Source: an uncultured Flavobacteriales bacterium (GTDB lineage Bacteria; Bacteroidota; Bacteroidia; Palsa-965). Taken from it: 20,506 nt of DNA. The translations under genes were made by a program, and so were the position numbers. This document shows positions 1 through 7,338 of this stretch, piece by piece. The stretch is taken from positions 1-20,506 of the forward strand of contig CALJIF010000050.1 in NCBI GenBank assembly GCA_937974275.1. The letters run 5' to 3'. Under the pieces are notes generated by a model. It saw only the letters and a program-made list of their open reading frames with translations. It was not told the DNA's origin and made no database searches. Every line of letters starts with the position of its first letter. Positions within the stretch are counted from its first letter, which is position 1.

Positions 1-1
1 A

Positions 2-1672
2 AAACAATTAAGTGTAGTATTTGTAGTGCTGTGTTCAACAGCAGTTAGTGTGGATTCGCAAATCATGATCGACGTGGGTGATACTTCTAGTTTGGTTTGG
101 ACGGGCAAGGTGAAAAAGCAGAGTCGGCATAATCTGTGGCAGGGGAATTATAAATCCGGAGAAGTTGCTGTTACGTGTACGTATAATTTGGGCCGGCTAA
201 ATGGCTCGTGGATTAAGTTTAACAGGGATGGGAAAAAGTATGTAAGCGGCAATTATGTGAATGGGAAGCGTCATGGTATGTGGGTGCAATTTCATTCAAC
301 AGGCGATACGCATCTTGTCGTTCATTACAATGCCGGTGAGCTGCATGGTCCATACAAAAGTTATACGTCACAAAGAAAGCCCATCATGCATGGAGAGTAT
401 ACTCATGGGCGGAAGCAGGGAGTGTGGGTGAGTTATAATCCAATGAGCGCAGAAACTGTGGAAACAACATACAGGAACGATTCAATTATTAAGCCCATCA
501 TTACCAAGTATAACAATCAAGTGATTCGAAGTCAGGAAGGGCGGAGCGAAACTAAATGGTCGGGAGGTGGTGAACTGGAATTTAGGCGCATCGTAATAGA
601 TAGTGAACACTTGCGGCATGAATCGTTCTGGCCTAATGGAGCTAAAAGGGATAGCGGCACCGTTGAAAATGCAGGTCTACGCGTTGGGCTTTGGCTTACC
701 CGAAATGAACAAGGCAAAATCATTGAGCGAAAATGGTATGTGCCTTCGTCTACATTACTTCAGTTTCCTCGAAAAGACTTTAGAGATGGTCTTGATTCAT
801 CGCATCAATATTCTGACAGTGGTTTATTAATTCGTCGCGAAATCTTCACACGGAAAACAAGTCCTGATGGAGCTGTACCATCTAAGGTGTATAACTATGA
901 CAAAATTACCGGAAGGTTGATTTCAATTGAGCATAGGGAGTCCGGGTTTCACGCCGGTCCTACAATTACCTATTACCCGAACGGTAAAATTGAAAGCAGC
1001 TTGCATATCATAGGAATCAGGTATAATGGGCCGTGCATCTGGTATTATCCATCCGGTGGTGTGCTTGGTACAGATACAGTGGTGCAAAGTCGGTTTTCTG
1101 ATAATGCTCGGTTTTATACTCAGAAAGGTGTTGCTCTGAAAAAAACTGCCCCACGTTACAAGCAAATACGAGATTCCCTAGGCGTTAAGTATGCGATATC
1201 CAAACCTGAGTCGGAGGAGGAGCCTTTTGTTTTCACAGACGACATGGAAATTCCTCCCCAGTTGGTATTGGGCGAGGCTGGCGATGTAGTGGATTTAGGA
1301 AACCCTCCGCCTCCTAATAGCCCCGGTGGTGATGTTCTACAGGAGGTAGAAGAAGAGGCTTTAACCTTTGCCCATGAAATGCCGTATTTCCCGGGCGGTG
1401 AAGAGGCTATGAAAAAATACATTGCCGCAAACATCATCTATCCTCAAGAAGAGAAAGCTGCTAAGGTGACGGGAACGGTGCTTGTCTATCTTGAAGTAAC
1501 GCGTGATGGTACTGTGAAAAACGTGCAAACCAAGAAAGGTGTGAACGGACATCCTAATTTTTCAAAAGAAGCGGAACGTGTTGTGAAGTCGATGCCGAAG
1601 TGGGTTCCGGGTAAAATGAATGGTAGACCCGTTACGGTGGCTGTTACAATTCCGGTGAATTTTACGTTGTAG
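2..1672 (+). CDS. YwqK/MORN-repeat protein with C-terminal TonB domain (5' end cut by window)
   Basis: The reading frame is open to the left edge. Its first visible codons, from base 2, read KQLSVVFVVLCSTAVS, which is the hydrophobic core of a signal peptide or membrane anchor. The true start therefore lies just outside the window, and the GTG at base 26 is not the start. The body carries repeated tyrosine/glycine motifs of the YwqK/MORN type (for example NGKRHGMWVQF, GELHGPYKSY, GPTITYYPNGK, GPCIWYYPSGG). A proline-rich linker (LGNPPPPNSPGG) follows. The last ~95 residues form a TonB C-terminal domain: the FPGGEEAMKKYIAANIIYP lead-in, then GTVLVYLEVTRDGTVKNVQ, and VPGKMNGRPVTVAVTIPV at the end. 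TonB domains contact outer-membrane receptors, but proteins of this fused kind are common in Bacteroidota and few are characterised. An envelope location is inferred. It converges on hemB. Confidence 0.85.
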   Translation, partial: KQLSVVFVVLCSTAVSVDSQIMIDVGDTSSLVWTGKVKKQSRHNLWQGNYKSGEVAVTCTYNLGRLNGSWIKFNRDGKKYVSGNYVNGKRHGMWVQFHSTGDTHLVVHYNAGELHGPYKSYTSQRKPIMHGEYTHGRKQGVWVSYNPMSAETVETTYRNDSIIKPIITKYNNQVIRSQEGRSETKWSGGGELEFRRIVIDSEHLRHESFWPNGAKRDSGTVENAGLRVGLWLTRNEQGKIIERKWYVPSSTLLQFPRKDFRDGLDSSHQYSDSGLLIRREIFTRKTSPDGAVPSKVYNYDKITGRLISIEHRESGFHAGPTITYYPNGKIESSLHIIGIRYNGPCIWYYPSGGVLGTDTVVQSRFSDNARFYTQKGVALKKTAPRYKQIRDSLGVKYAISKPESEEEPFVFTDDMEIPPQLVLGEAGDVVDLGNPPPPNSPGGDVLQEVEEEALTFAHEMPYFPGGEEAMKKYIAANIIYPQEEKAAKVTGTVLVYLEVTRDGTVKNVQTKKGVNGHPNFSKEAERVVKSMPKWVPGKMNGRPVTVAVTIPVNFTL

Positions 1673-1700
1673 TAGAAAACAAAAAGATCAATGGAATCAC

Positions 1701-1734
1701 AAAGGGTGGTGCATTTACAACCACCCCTTTTCTA
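1701..1734 (+). terminator. Intrinsic terminator after the TonB-domain gene
   Basis: The arms AAAGGGTGGT (1701-1710) and ACCACCCCTTT (1720-1730) pair over 10 bp with one bulged C and a 9-base loop. The forward strand continues with T residues. The hairpin lies between the convergent TonB-domain and hemB genes and overlaps the last codons of hemB. On the reverse strand the T tract is weaker (TTTGTGATT), so it probably serves mainly the forward gene. Confidence 0.6.
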
Positions 1735-2683
1735 CAATATCTCTCGCGTGATACGTGATAATAATATCACAACCGGCGCGGGCAAAGGCAATCATGTTTT
1801 CCATGACAATGCGCTGTTCATCAATCAAACCTTGTGCGGCTGCGGCTTTCACCATGCTATACTCTCCCGAAACATTGTAACACGCTAATGGCAATAAACT
1901 GCTTTCGCGCACTTTGGCAATAACATCTAAATACGCTAAAGCCGGTTTAACCATTAATATATCTGCTCCTTCTTCTTCGTCCAGCAGTGCTTCTTTTACA
2001 CTTTCGCGGGTGTTGCGCGAATCCATTTGATAGGCTTTACGATCGCCGCTTTGAGGAGATGAATCTGCTGCTTCACGAAACGGACCGTAATACGCACTGG
2101 CAAACTTAACACTGTACGACATGATGCCGGTATTCACAAAACCATGATCATCCAATGTTTCACGAATCGCACCAATGCGTCCGTCCATCATATCGGAAGG
2201 AGCTACCATATCAGCGCCGGCTTTGGCATGTGATAATGCCATGTTGCACAATACATCAACCGAAGCGTCATTCACCACATAACCGTTTTCCAAAATGCCG
2301 CAATGTCCGTGCGTAGTGTAAGCGCATACGCATACATCCGTGATGACAAAAATGTTGTCGCCGAAATTTTTCTTGAGCGCTGTTACAGCCTGTGGTACAA
2401 TACTGTTGTGACTACATGATGATGAGCCATCAACTGTTTTCTCTTCACCTACACCAAACAACAATACTTTGTTAATGCCAAACTCTAATCCGCGCGCTAC
2501 ATCTTTAATTAATTCATCAATAGAAAAATGATAAACACCGGGCATGGCATTAATCGGATGTTTAATACCGTTTCCGTGGGTTACGAAATACGGATACACA
2601 AACATATCGCGATGTAAACGGGTTTCCGCTACCATGTTACGAACGATAGGATTGGTGCGGGTTCTGCGTGGTCGAATGTGCAT
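1715..2683 (-). CDS. hemB: Delta-aminolevulinic acid dehydratase (porphobilinogen synthase)
   Basis: This cytoplasmic enzyme condenses two 5-aminolevulinate molecules to porphobilinogen in haem biosynthesis. At 322 residues it has the usual length. The catalytic lysines are visible at K193 in SYSVKFASAYYGPFR and K246 in DILMVKPALAYLD. The VSGEYSMVKAAA motif at 271-282 is also intact. The three metal-site cysteines are present in DVCVCAYTTHGHCG (C118, C120, C128), which marks the zinc-dependent form and not the magnesium-only form. The ATG at 2683 gives a normal N terminus (MHIRPRRTRTNPIVRNMVAE). The gene starts 7 bases after the hemC-hemD stop codon, so it is almost certainly co-transcribed with it. 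It is the last gene of the reverse-strand haem cluster. Confidence 0.97.
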   Translation of the reverse strand: MHIRPRRTRTNPIVRNMVAETRLHRDMFVYPYFVTHGNGIKHPINAMPGVYHFSIDELIKDVARGLEFGINKVLLFGVGEEKTVDGSSSCSHNSIVPQAVTALKKNFGDNIFVITDVCVCAYTTHGHCGILENGYVVNDASVDVLCNMALSHAKAGADMVAPSDMMDGRIGAIRETLDDHGFVNTGIMSYSVKFASAYYGPFREAADSSPQSGDRKAYQMDSRNTRESVKEALLDEEEGADILMVKPALAYLDVIAKVRESSLLPLACYNVSGEYSMVKAAAAQGLIDEQRIVMENMIAFARAGCDIIITYHARDIVEKGWL

Positions 2684-2690
2684 GGCTCAA

Positions 2691-4253
2691 TTATATTGTT
2701 GTTAAACGCATCACGGCACGCACTAACCCGATCTCATCAAACGAGTCGGTTAACGCATAACTGATAACGCCTTTTTCCTTTAATGTTTTTCCGGTAGCAT
2801 GTCCCATGGCCACCACCTTATGTTGTTTGGTGATTTTGTTGTGTACACAATACGCATCCACGTTGGACGGACTCGTGAACACCAGAATATCTGCAGCTTC
2901 TACAGGTTCTGCCGTGCGATCAATAGTTTCATACACCACCAGATTGATCACTTGTACTGTAGGTAATTGTTGTTGCACAGTACGGACACTGCCTTTTGCT
3001 TGCGGGAATAATACTGTGCTGCGTCCTGCAACAGCTCCAAATTGTTTAGCGATGAGTCGTGTGTCGTTACCGCTACCTATGAAGTCCGCGCGCAGGTTAT
3101 GTTTGCGCAATTCTTCCGATGTGCCTTTACCAACGGCCGCAATTTTAGTTCCCGGCTTGATGTGGTGTTGTTGCACAAAATATTTCACCGCGTGTTTGCT
3201 GCTGAAGAACAACCAATCGTGATCAGGAACTTTGGCAATAGGAACTATGCGCGTTTCAATCATGGAGCGACCGTGAACCGTGAAGCCATTGCGTTCCAGA
3301 ATCATTTTAAACGGATCATGTGCACGAACATCACGCGATAAAAACACACGAGCAGGTTGAATAGCCTGAAGTCGCTGCACAATTTTTTCTGCGACGGCTT
3401 CTCCTTGCTGTGTCTCTGCATACAGCACCCGCAAAGGACTTTCTGCAGTTTCTGCCATCGCAACACGAATTTTGAAGGTGTCTTCTTCCATTATGCAATA
3501 TGCTCCTAACGGCATATGACAACCACCGTGAAACAGATTTAATATTTTGCGTTCAACGGCAATACATTGTTGTACTTCGTCGTGATGCAACGCTTGTAAT
3601 GCAGCAATCAGTTCGTGATCGTTGTCGCGTGTTTGCAATGCTAATACTCCTTGTGCAGGCGCGGGAACAAATTCTGTTGCGTCGGGTTGAATAACTTCAA
3701 ATTCGGAAAGGTCAATACCTAAACGTTCTACGCCTGCACTGGCCAGCATGATCGCGTCGTAATTTCCATCACGCAGTTTCTGAATTCGTGTAGGGACGTT
3801 TCCGCGTAGGTCGAGCAGTTGTGTGTCCGGACGAAATGCCAATAATTGTGATTTGCGTCGCGCGGAAGAAGTTCCAACACGAGCGTTTTCTTTGTAGCCG
3901 AATTTGCGTTTACGGTCGTAGCTTTCTTTACGAATAAGAATTAATTCACGCGGGTCTTCGCGATACGAAACAGCAGCAATAACAAGTCCTTCCGGCGATT
4001 CGGTAGGAAGATCTTTGTGTGAATGCACTGCCAGATCTGCTTGTTTATTCAAGAGTGCATCTTCAATTTCTTTCGTAAAAAAACCTTTGCCTTCGAGTTT
4101 ATCTAAACTCAAATGCTGGATTTTATCGCCTTGTGTTTTTAGTACGAGTAATTCGGAAGCAACACCGATTTTTTGCAATTCACTTTGTACAAAGTGCGCT
4201 TGCCACAGCGCTAATTCGCTGCCTCGTGTTGCTATGGTAATTTTTCGTTGCAC
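2691..4253 (-). CDS. hemC: Fused hydroxymethylbilane synthase / uroporphyrinogen-III synthase (HemC-HemD)
   Basis: One 520-residue protein carries two consecutive haem-pathway activities. Residues 1 to ~295 are porphobilinogen deaminase: TRGSELALWQAHFV near the start, VHSHKDLPTE with catalytic D81, GTSSARRKSQLL and LRGNVPTRIQKL for substrate binding, and GGCHMPLGAY. In the last motif, C245 should carry the dipyrromethane cofactor. Residues ~302 to 520 match the poorly conserved HemD fold, with RVFLSRDVRAHDPFKMIL, WLFFSSKHAVKYF, KIAAVGKGTSEEL and ILVFTSPSNVDAY. HemC alone is normally ~310 residues and HemD ~250, so the length fits a true fusion. The frame is continuous and no internal start is needed. 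HemD would close the unstable linear tetrapyrrole to uroporphyrinogen III as HemC releases it. The HemC assignment is certain; HemD rests on motif pattern and position. Confidence 0.93.
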   Translation of the reverse strand: MQRKITIATRGSELALWQAHFVQSELQKIGVASELLVLKTQGDKIQHLSLDKLEGKGFFTKEIEDALLNKQADLAVHSHKDLPTESPEGLVIAAVSYREDPRELILIRKESYDRKRKFGYKENARVGTSSARRKSQLLAFRPDTQLLDLRGNVPTRIQKLRDGNYDAIMLASAGVERLGIDLSEFEVIQPDATEFVPAPAQGVLALQTRDNDHELIAALQALHHDEVQQCIAVERKILNLFHGGCHMPLGAYCIMEEDTFKIRVAMAETAESPLRVLYAETQQGEAVAEKIVQRLQAIQPARVFLSRDVRAHDPFKMILERNGFTVHGRSMIETRIVPIAKVPDHDWLFFSSKHAVKYFVQQHHIKPGTKIAAVGKGTSEELRKHNLRADFIGSGNDTRLIAKQFGAVAGRSTVLFPQAKGSVRTVQQQLPTVQVINLVVYETIDRTAEPVEAADILVFTSPSNVDAYCVHNKITKQHKVVAMGHATGKTLKEKGVISYALTDSFDEIGLVRAVMRLTTI

Positions 4254-4275
4254 GTATTGTTGCTTTAGTATTCTG

Positions 4276-4283
4276 CAAAAATA
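4276..4283 (-). promoter_or_regulatory. Possible -7 promoter box (TATTTTTG) upstream of hemC-hemD
   Basis: On the reverse strand TATTTTTG matches the Bacteroidota -7 consensus TAnnTTTG and lies 23 bases before the hemC-hemD ATG, which would give a leader of about 15 bases. No clear -33 TTTG is seen. The box overlaps the T-rich tail of the adjacent hairpin, so it may instead be part of a terminator. Confidence 0.4.
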
Positions 4284-4313
4284 AAGGCTATCCCGTGCGA
4301 AGAGAAAGCCCTT
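4276..4313 (-). terminator. Imperfect hairpin with U-rich tail between hemA and hemC-hemD
   Basis: Read on the reverse strand, AAGG-G-CU-U-UCUC (4313 down to 4302) pairs with GGGA-U-AG-CCUU (4294 down to 4284). There is one bulged G, one U-U mismatch and a 7-base loop, and UUAUUUUUG follows. The shape fits a weak terminator or attenuator that would partly uncouple hemA from the downstream genes. The stem is imperfect and the call is tentative. Confidence 0.35.
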
Positions 4314-4336
4314 ACAACCTTACAGATTAGGTTTAG

Positions 4337-5569
4337 TTAATTCTTCTGAGCGTCACCTACCAAAATCTCACGCGCCATTTTCATCGGAACGCTAATGTAT
4401 TTTTTCTCTACGTAGTTCAAAACCTTATCTAACAACTCGCGCGAAGCCGGATCCAACTGCTCAATCTCCTTTGCGAATACCGCACCGTAGGCTGTTTCAC
4501 GAATTTCTTTCACCTTCTTCGGCACTTCCTGCATCGCCAGTTCAACCTGACGCTGACGGAAGAGTTGACGAAAATCGAGTATGTTATTTTCAATAATATT
4601 ACGACACGCCTCCAGTGATTTTTCGCGCTCTTTTAAATTCTCTTTGGCAACTTCCTGCAGATTGTTAACCGCGATTACGTTAATGTCCCATTCGTTAATG
4701 ATTTCAGGATCCAAGTCATTTGGAATGGCCAGATCAATCACCACTTTACGGTTTTTGTCATCACCAACTAATGTGCGGTACAATTCTTTCGTGATAACTG
4801 TTCCTTCTGCACCTGTACATGTTACGATAACATCAAATCCTTTATCGTATTGTGCCAATTCGCTTAATGCGAAATACGGCGCATTAATTTCTTGCGCTAA
4901 TGATGCGGCGTTAGCAACAGTACGATTGAAAACAACGAAGTTGGTGAACCCGTGTTTACGCAGGTAACGAGCCATCGCGGTATTCGTAACGCCCGAACCG
5001 ACAATGATGAAACGTGCATCCAACGGCACATTCAGCGCTCGCAACTTGCGATACGCCAATGACACGACAGAAACAGGATTGCGTGCGATGTCCGTTTCGG
5101 TATACACAGCTTTCGCGGTTTCAATAGTTTTTTTCACCACAACGCGAATAGTATCGCCTGTAAGTCCTGCTGCTGCAGATTGTTCAAATGCATTGCGAAC
5201 CTGCGTAATAATTTCGCGTTCGCCAACTACTAATGAATCCAGTGATGATGCTACTTCAAACAAATGACGCAGCGCTGCATCGCCGTGATACAACGAGTGA
5301 TTATCTAAAGCGAAATTGATGTCATCATTATTACCGGCGAAGAAGATTTCGAAAAAACGACTCAAAAAAACTTCATCGGGATAACCTTCATACACCAATG
5401 TAAACTCCACGCGATTGCATGTGGATAAGTACATCAGTTCCTGAATTCCGCATTCTTCCTTAATTTGCGCCAATACTGCATCACGACGCTCGTCTTCTAA
5501 ATGAAAACGACCGATGTGGTTGATATCCACACTACGATGGTTGAAGCTGATGAGATGCAGCGAATTCAT
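4337..5569 (-). CDS. hemA: Glutamyl-tRNA reductase
   Basis: This enzyme reduces glutamyl-tRNA to glutamate-1-semialdehyde with NADPH, the first committed step of the C5 route to haem. The start chosen is the ATG at 5569, giving 410 residues. An in-frame TTG at 5578 would add only MWH and is less likely. Visible features are NHRSVDINHIGRF near the N terminus, the catalytic cysteine C51 in YLSTCNRVEF, and SLVVGEREIITQVRNAF at ~112-128. A Rossmann NADPH-binding segment follows at ~187-216 (FIIVGSGVTNTAMARYL, then FNRT). The C terminus has the helical dimerisation segment expected of the family. It heads the reverse-strand cluster hemA > hemC-hemD > hemB, with 83 bases before hemC-hemD. The partner HemL is not in the window. 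Confidence 0.96.
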   Translation of the reverse strand: MNSLHLISFNHRSVDINHIGRFHLEDERRDAVLAQIKEECGIQELMYLSTCNRVEFTLVYEGYPDEVFLSRFFEIFFAGNNDDINFALDNHSLYHGDAALRHLFEVASSLDSLVVGEREIITQVRNAFEQSAAAGLTGDTIRVVVKKTIETAKAVYTETDIARNPVSVVSLAYRKLRALNVPLDARFIIVGSGVTNTAMARYLRKHGFTNFVVFNRTVANAASLAQEINAPYFALSELAQYDKGFDVIVTCTGAEGTVITKELYRTLVGDDKNRKVVIDLAIPNDLDPEIINEWDINVIAVNNLQEVAKENLKEREKSLEACRNIIENNILDFRQLFRQRQVELAMQEVPKKVKEIRETAYGAVFAKEIEQLDPASRELLDKVLNYVEKKYISVPMKMAREILVGDAQKN

Positions 5570-5722
5570 GTGCCACAAAAATCCGATGAACTGTAACTTT
5601 GATTGTCAGAATACTGTCAAAACGCTTATTTAGATGCGGTATAAATAGGTTGTGGTGGCCTGAAAAACAGGAACTTACAGATGTACATGATTGGTATCAG
5701 GTCTAATTTCGCGTAAAACTGA
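5570..5722. other. Intergenic stretch upstream of hemA with no recognised gene
   Basis: About 150 bases lie between the hemA start and the SpoIIE remnant. All frames are interrupted by stop codons, and no translated segment resembles a family I know. The hemA promoter should lie here on the reverse strand, but no clean TAnnTTTG box is visible. Confidence 0.5.
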
Positions 5723-5735
5723 TCGCGCTCAGTTT
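5716..5735. repeat. Short inverted repeat AAACTGA / TCAGTTT
   Basis: Seven-base arms are separated by TCGCGC, inside the decayed region before the SpoIIE remnant. It could form a small hairpin followed by TATT. No function can be assigned. Confidence 0.3.
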
Positions 5736-5761
5736 ATTGGAACCGTTGTCGCAATCATTGT

Positions 5762-6019
5762 CCTGAAACGGGTATCTTCACACATCAGTTAACACTTCCT
5801 AAAGCAGCATCGGTATACCTTTTCACGGATGGATATGCCGATCAGTTTGGCGGACCAAACGGGAAAAAGTTAAAGTACAGTCGCATGAAACAAATGCTAT
5901 TGTTGAAACAGGAAGCTGCTATGCCGGAAGTGGGCGAGTATCTTGAAAAGGAGCTTGCATTGTGGCAAGGCGATTTAGAGCAGGTGGATGATGTTTGTGT
6001 GGTTGGATTACGGTGGTAA
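5762..6019 (+). pseudogene. C-terminal remnant of a SpoIIE/PP2C-type serine phosphatase
   Basis: Translating forward from 5762 gives PETGIFTHQLTLPKAASV, then YLFTDGYADQFGGPNGKK, then ELALWQGDLEQVDDVCVVGL, and a stop at 6017-6019. The YLFTDGYADQFGG and WxGxLEQVDDVxVxG motifs are characteristic of the C-terminal end of Bacteroidota SpoIIE-type phosphatases. There the aspartates of TDG and QVDD bind the catalytic metals. Only ~85 codons survive. The frame is closed upstream by a TGA at 5720-5722, no suitable start codon exists, and the N-terminal part of the catalytic domain is missing. I therefore call it a pseudogene fragment. In this phylum such domains usually end TPR-transmembrane-SpoIIE proteins, and a TPR-transmembrane gene begins 50 bases downstream. 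Confidence 0.75.
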
Positions 6020-6056
6020 TTACCCATTTACAAACGACTATTTCCGTGCCGCATCT

Positions 6057-6064
6057 TAGTTTTG
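6057..6064 (+). promoter_or_regulatory. -7 promoter box (TAGTTTTG) directly before the TPR gene
   Basis: TAGTTTTG matches the Bacteroidota -7 consensus TAnnTTTG exactly. Only four bases separate it from the ATG at 6069, so transcription would begin at or next to the start codon, giving a leaderless or nearly leaderless mRNA. No clear -33 TTTG element is seen. Confidence 0.5.
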
Positions 6065-6068
6065 CAGC

Positions 6069-7208
6069 ATGCGTTCGCTGCTTTGTTTTTTCTTGTTGTT
6101 AACGTCGTTGCATCTTTATGCGCAATCCGAAAAGGAATTGCTTGAACAACGATTACGATTGGAATTAACCGATACCGCTCGCATCAACGCATTAAACCGC
6201 TTGGCATATCTCAATCGCGCTATTGATCCTGCTCGCTCATGGGAACTGTTGCGGGAATCGAACGCACTCTTACAACGTGTGGATTATCCTCAGGGACAAA
6301 GCGATTATCACAATCATCTTGGTGTCTTGTTTTATCGCCAGGGCAATTACACACGCGCCGCGGAACAACATCTTTCCGCATTAAAAATCAGGGAATACCG
6401 CAACGACCGCGTGGGCATGATGAAGTCGTACATCAATCTCGGTAATGTGTACGGTGATCTGTTGCAATATTCACGCGCTGCTCAGTTTTACGAAAAGGCA
6501 GAGCAATTGCTGTTGGAACAAAACGATTCGTTGTGGCTGGCGCGGGTGTACAACAATCAGGCGGCGTTGAGTTTACAGATGAACAACAACGTGCTCTGCA
6601 AAAGTTATTGTAACAAGGTGTTTCAGCTTAAGATCGGTGACCGCGATCCGACGTTGTTGGGACAGGCGCTCAATAATCTGGGCGTGGCTTTTCAAAATGA
6701 AGGACAATTGGATAGTGCGCAAGTCATTTATAACCGCGCTTATCAATTGGGCGAAAGTAGCGGAGATAAAACATTGCTCACAGATGCTACAATTAATCTG
6801 GGGAATATTTTTCGTTTGAAGGGAGAATCCGCACAAGCTATTGCTTTTCATCTGGAGGCATTGGAGCTAGCCGCAAGTATAAGTTATGCCGAAGGGATTC
6901 GAGTGGGCTATCAGGCATTGTCGGAAGATTATGAAGCGCAGGGCAATTGGAAAGAAGCTTTTTTTGCACACAAACGATTTAAGCAGATTAGCGATTCACT
7001 TCTAAATGAACATACGACACAAACGACTTCGGATTTGTTCAAATTGTGGGAGCAAGAGTTGAAGGCGCGTGAGTGGGAATCGAGACAAGGATTGGTACAA
7101 GTAGAAGAGGAACGTCAGTCGCGTCGTATGGAACGCATCATCACCGGCGCATTAGTGGTGTTGGCTTTGATAGGTATTGCCTTTATCTATCTCCGTAGAC
7201 GTAGTTAA
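6069..7208 (+). CDS. TPR-repeat protein with one C-terminal membrane segment and no output domain
   Basis: The 379-residue product begins with a clear signal peptide (MRSLLCFFLLLTSLHLYAQ), which supports the ATG at 6069. Residues ~40-320 contain about six tetratricopeptide repeats, for example YHNHLGVLFYRQGNYTRAAE, SYINLGNVYGDLLQYSRAAQ, ALNNLGVAFQNEGQLDSAQ and ATINLGNIFRLKGESAQAI. A charged coiled-coil segment follows at ~325-355. One transmembrane helix (357-375, IITGALVVLALIGIAFIYL) ends in RRRS and two stop codons. The predicted layout is a periplasmic TPR sensor with a four-residue cytoplasmic tail. Relatives in Bacteroidota normally continue into a histidine kinase, a LuxR-type DNA-binding domain or a SpoIIE phosphatase. 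Its absence suggests a truncated sensor or a scaffold protein. A detached SpoIIE end lies just upstream. Confidence 0.88.
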   Translation: MRSLLCFFLLLTSLHLYAQSEKELLEQRLRLELTDTARINALNRLAYLNRAIDPARSWELLRESNALLQRVDYPQGQSDYHNHLGVLFYRQGNYTRAAEQHLSALKIREYRNDRVGMMKSYINLGNVYGDLLQYSRAAQFYEKAEQLLLEQNDSLWLARVYNNQAALSLQMNNNVLCKSYCNKVFQLKIGDRDPTLLGQALNNLGVAFQNEGQLDSAQVIYNRAYQLGESSGDKTLLTDATINLGNIFRLKGESAQAIAFHLEALELAASISYAEGIRVGYQALSEDYEAQGNWKEAFFAHKRFKQISDSLLNEHTTQTTSDLFKLWEQELKAREWESRQGLVQVEEERQSRRMERIITGALVVLALIGIAFIYLRRRS

Positions 7209-7338
7209 TAACTTCTAACGTCTTCATAGTTAATGTCATCCGCGCTGCTCAACAACTCTAATGAGTGGCGTCATCAGGAACGCTGTACTTTTATTCTGCA
7301 GACCACATTCGGAAGTGAGGCTTTAAACGAAGTGGTAC

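Noticed and set aside
26..1672. GTG at base 26 as the start of the TonB-domain gene
   Set aside because: The frame stays open to base 2 and the extra codons complete a hydrophobic signal sequence, so the gene simply starts left of the window.
5640..5761. Further upstream remnants of the SpoIIE gene
   Set aside because: I translated the three forward frames; short open stretches exist, but none matches expected SpoIIE motifs, so the remnant was limited to 5762-6019.
7209..7338. SOS (LexA-type) operator upstream of the UmuD-like gene
   Set aside because: CTGTAC and CTGCAG words occur near 7285-7303 but do not form a symmetrical operator of any type I know.
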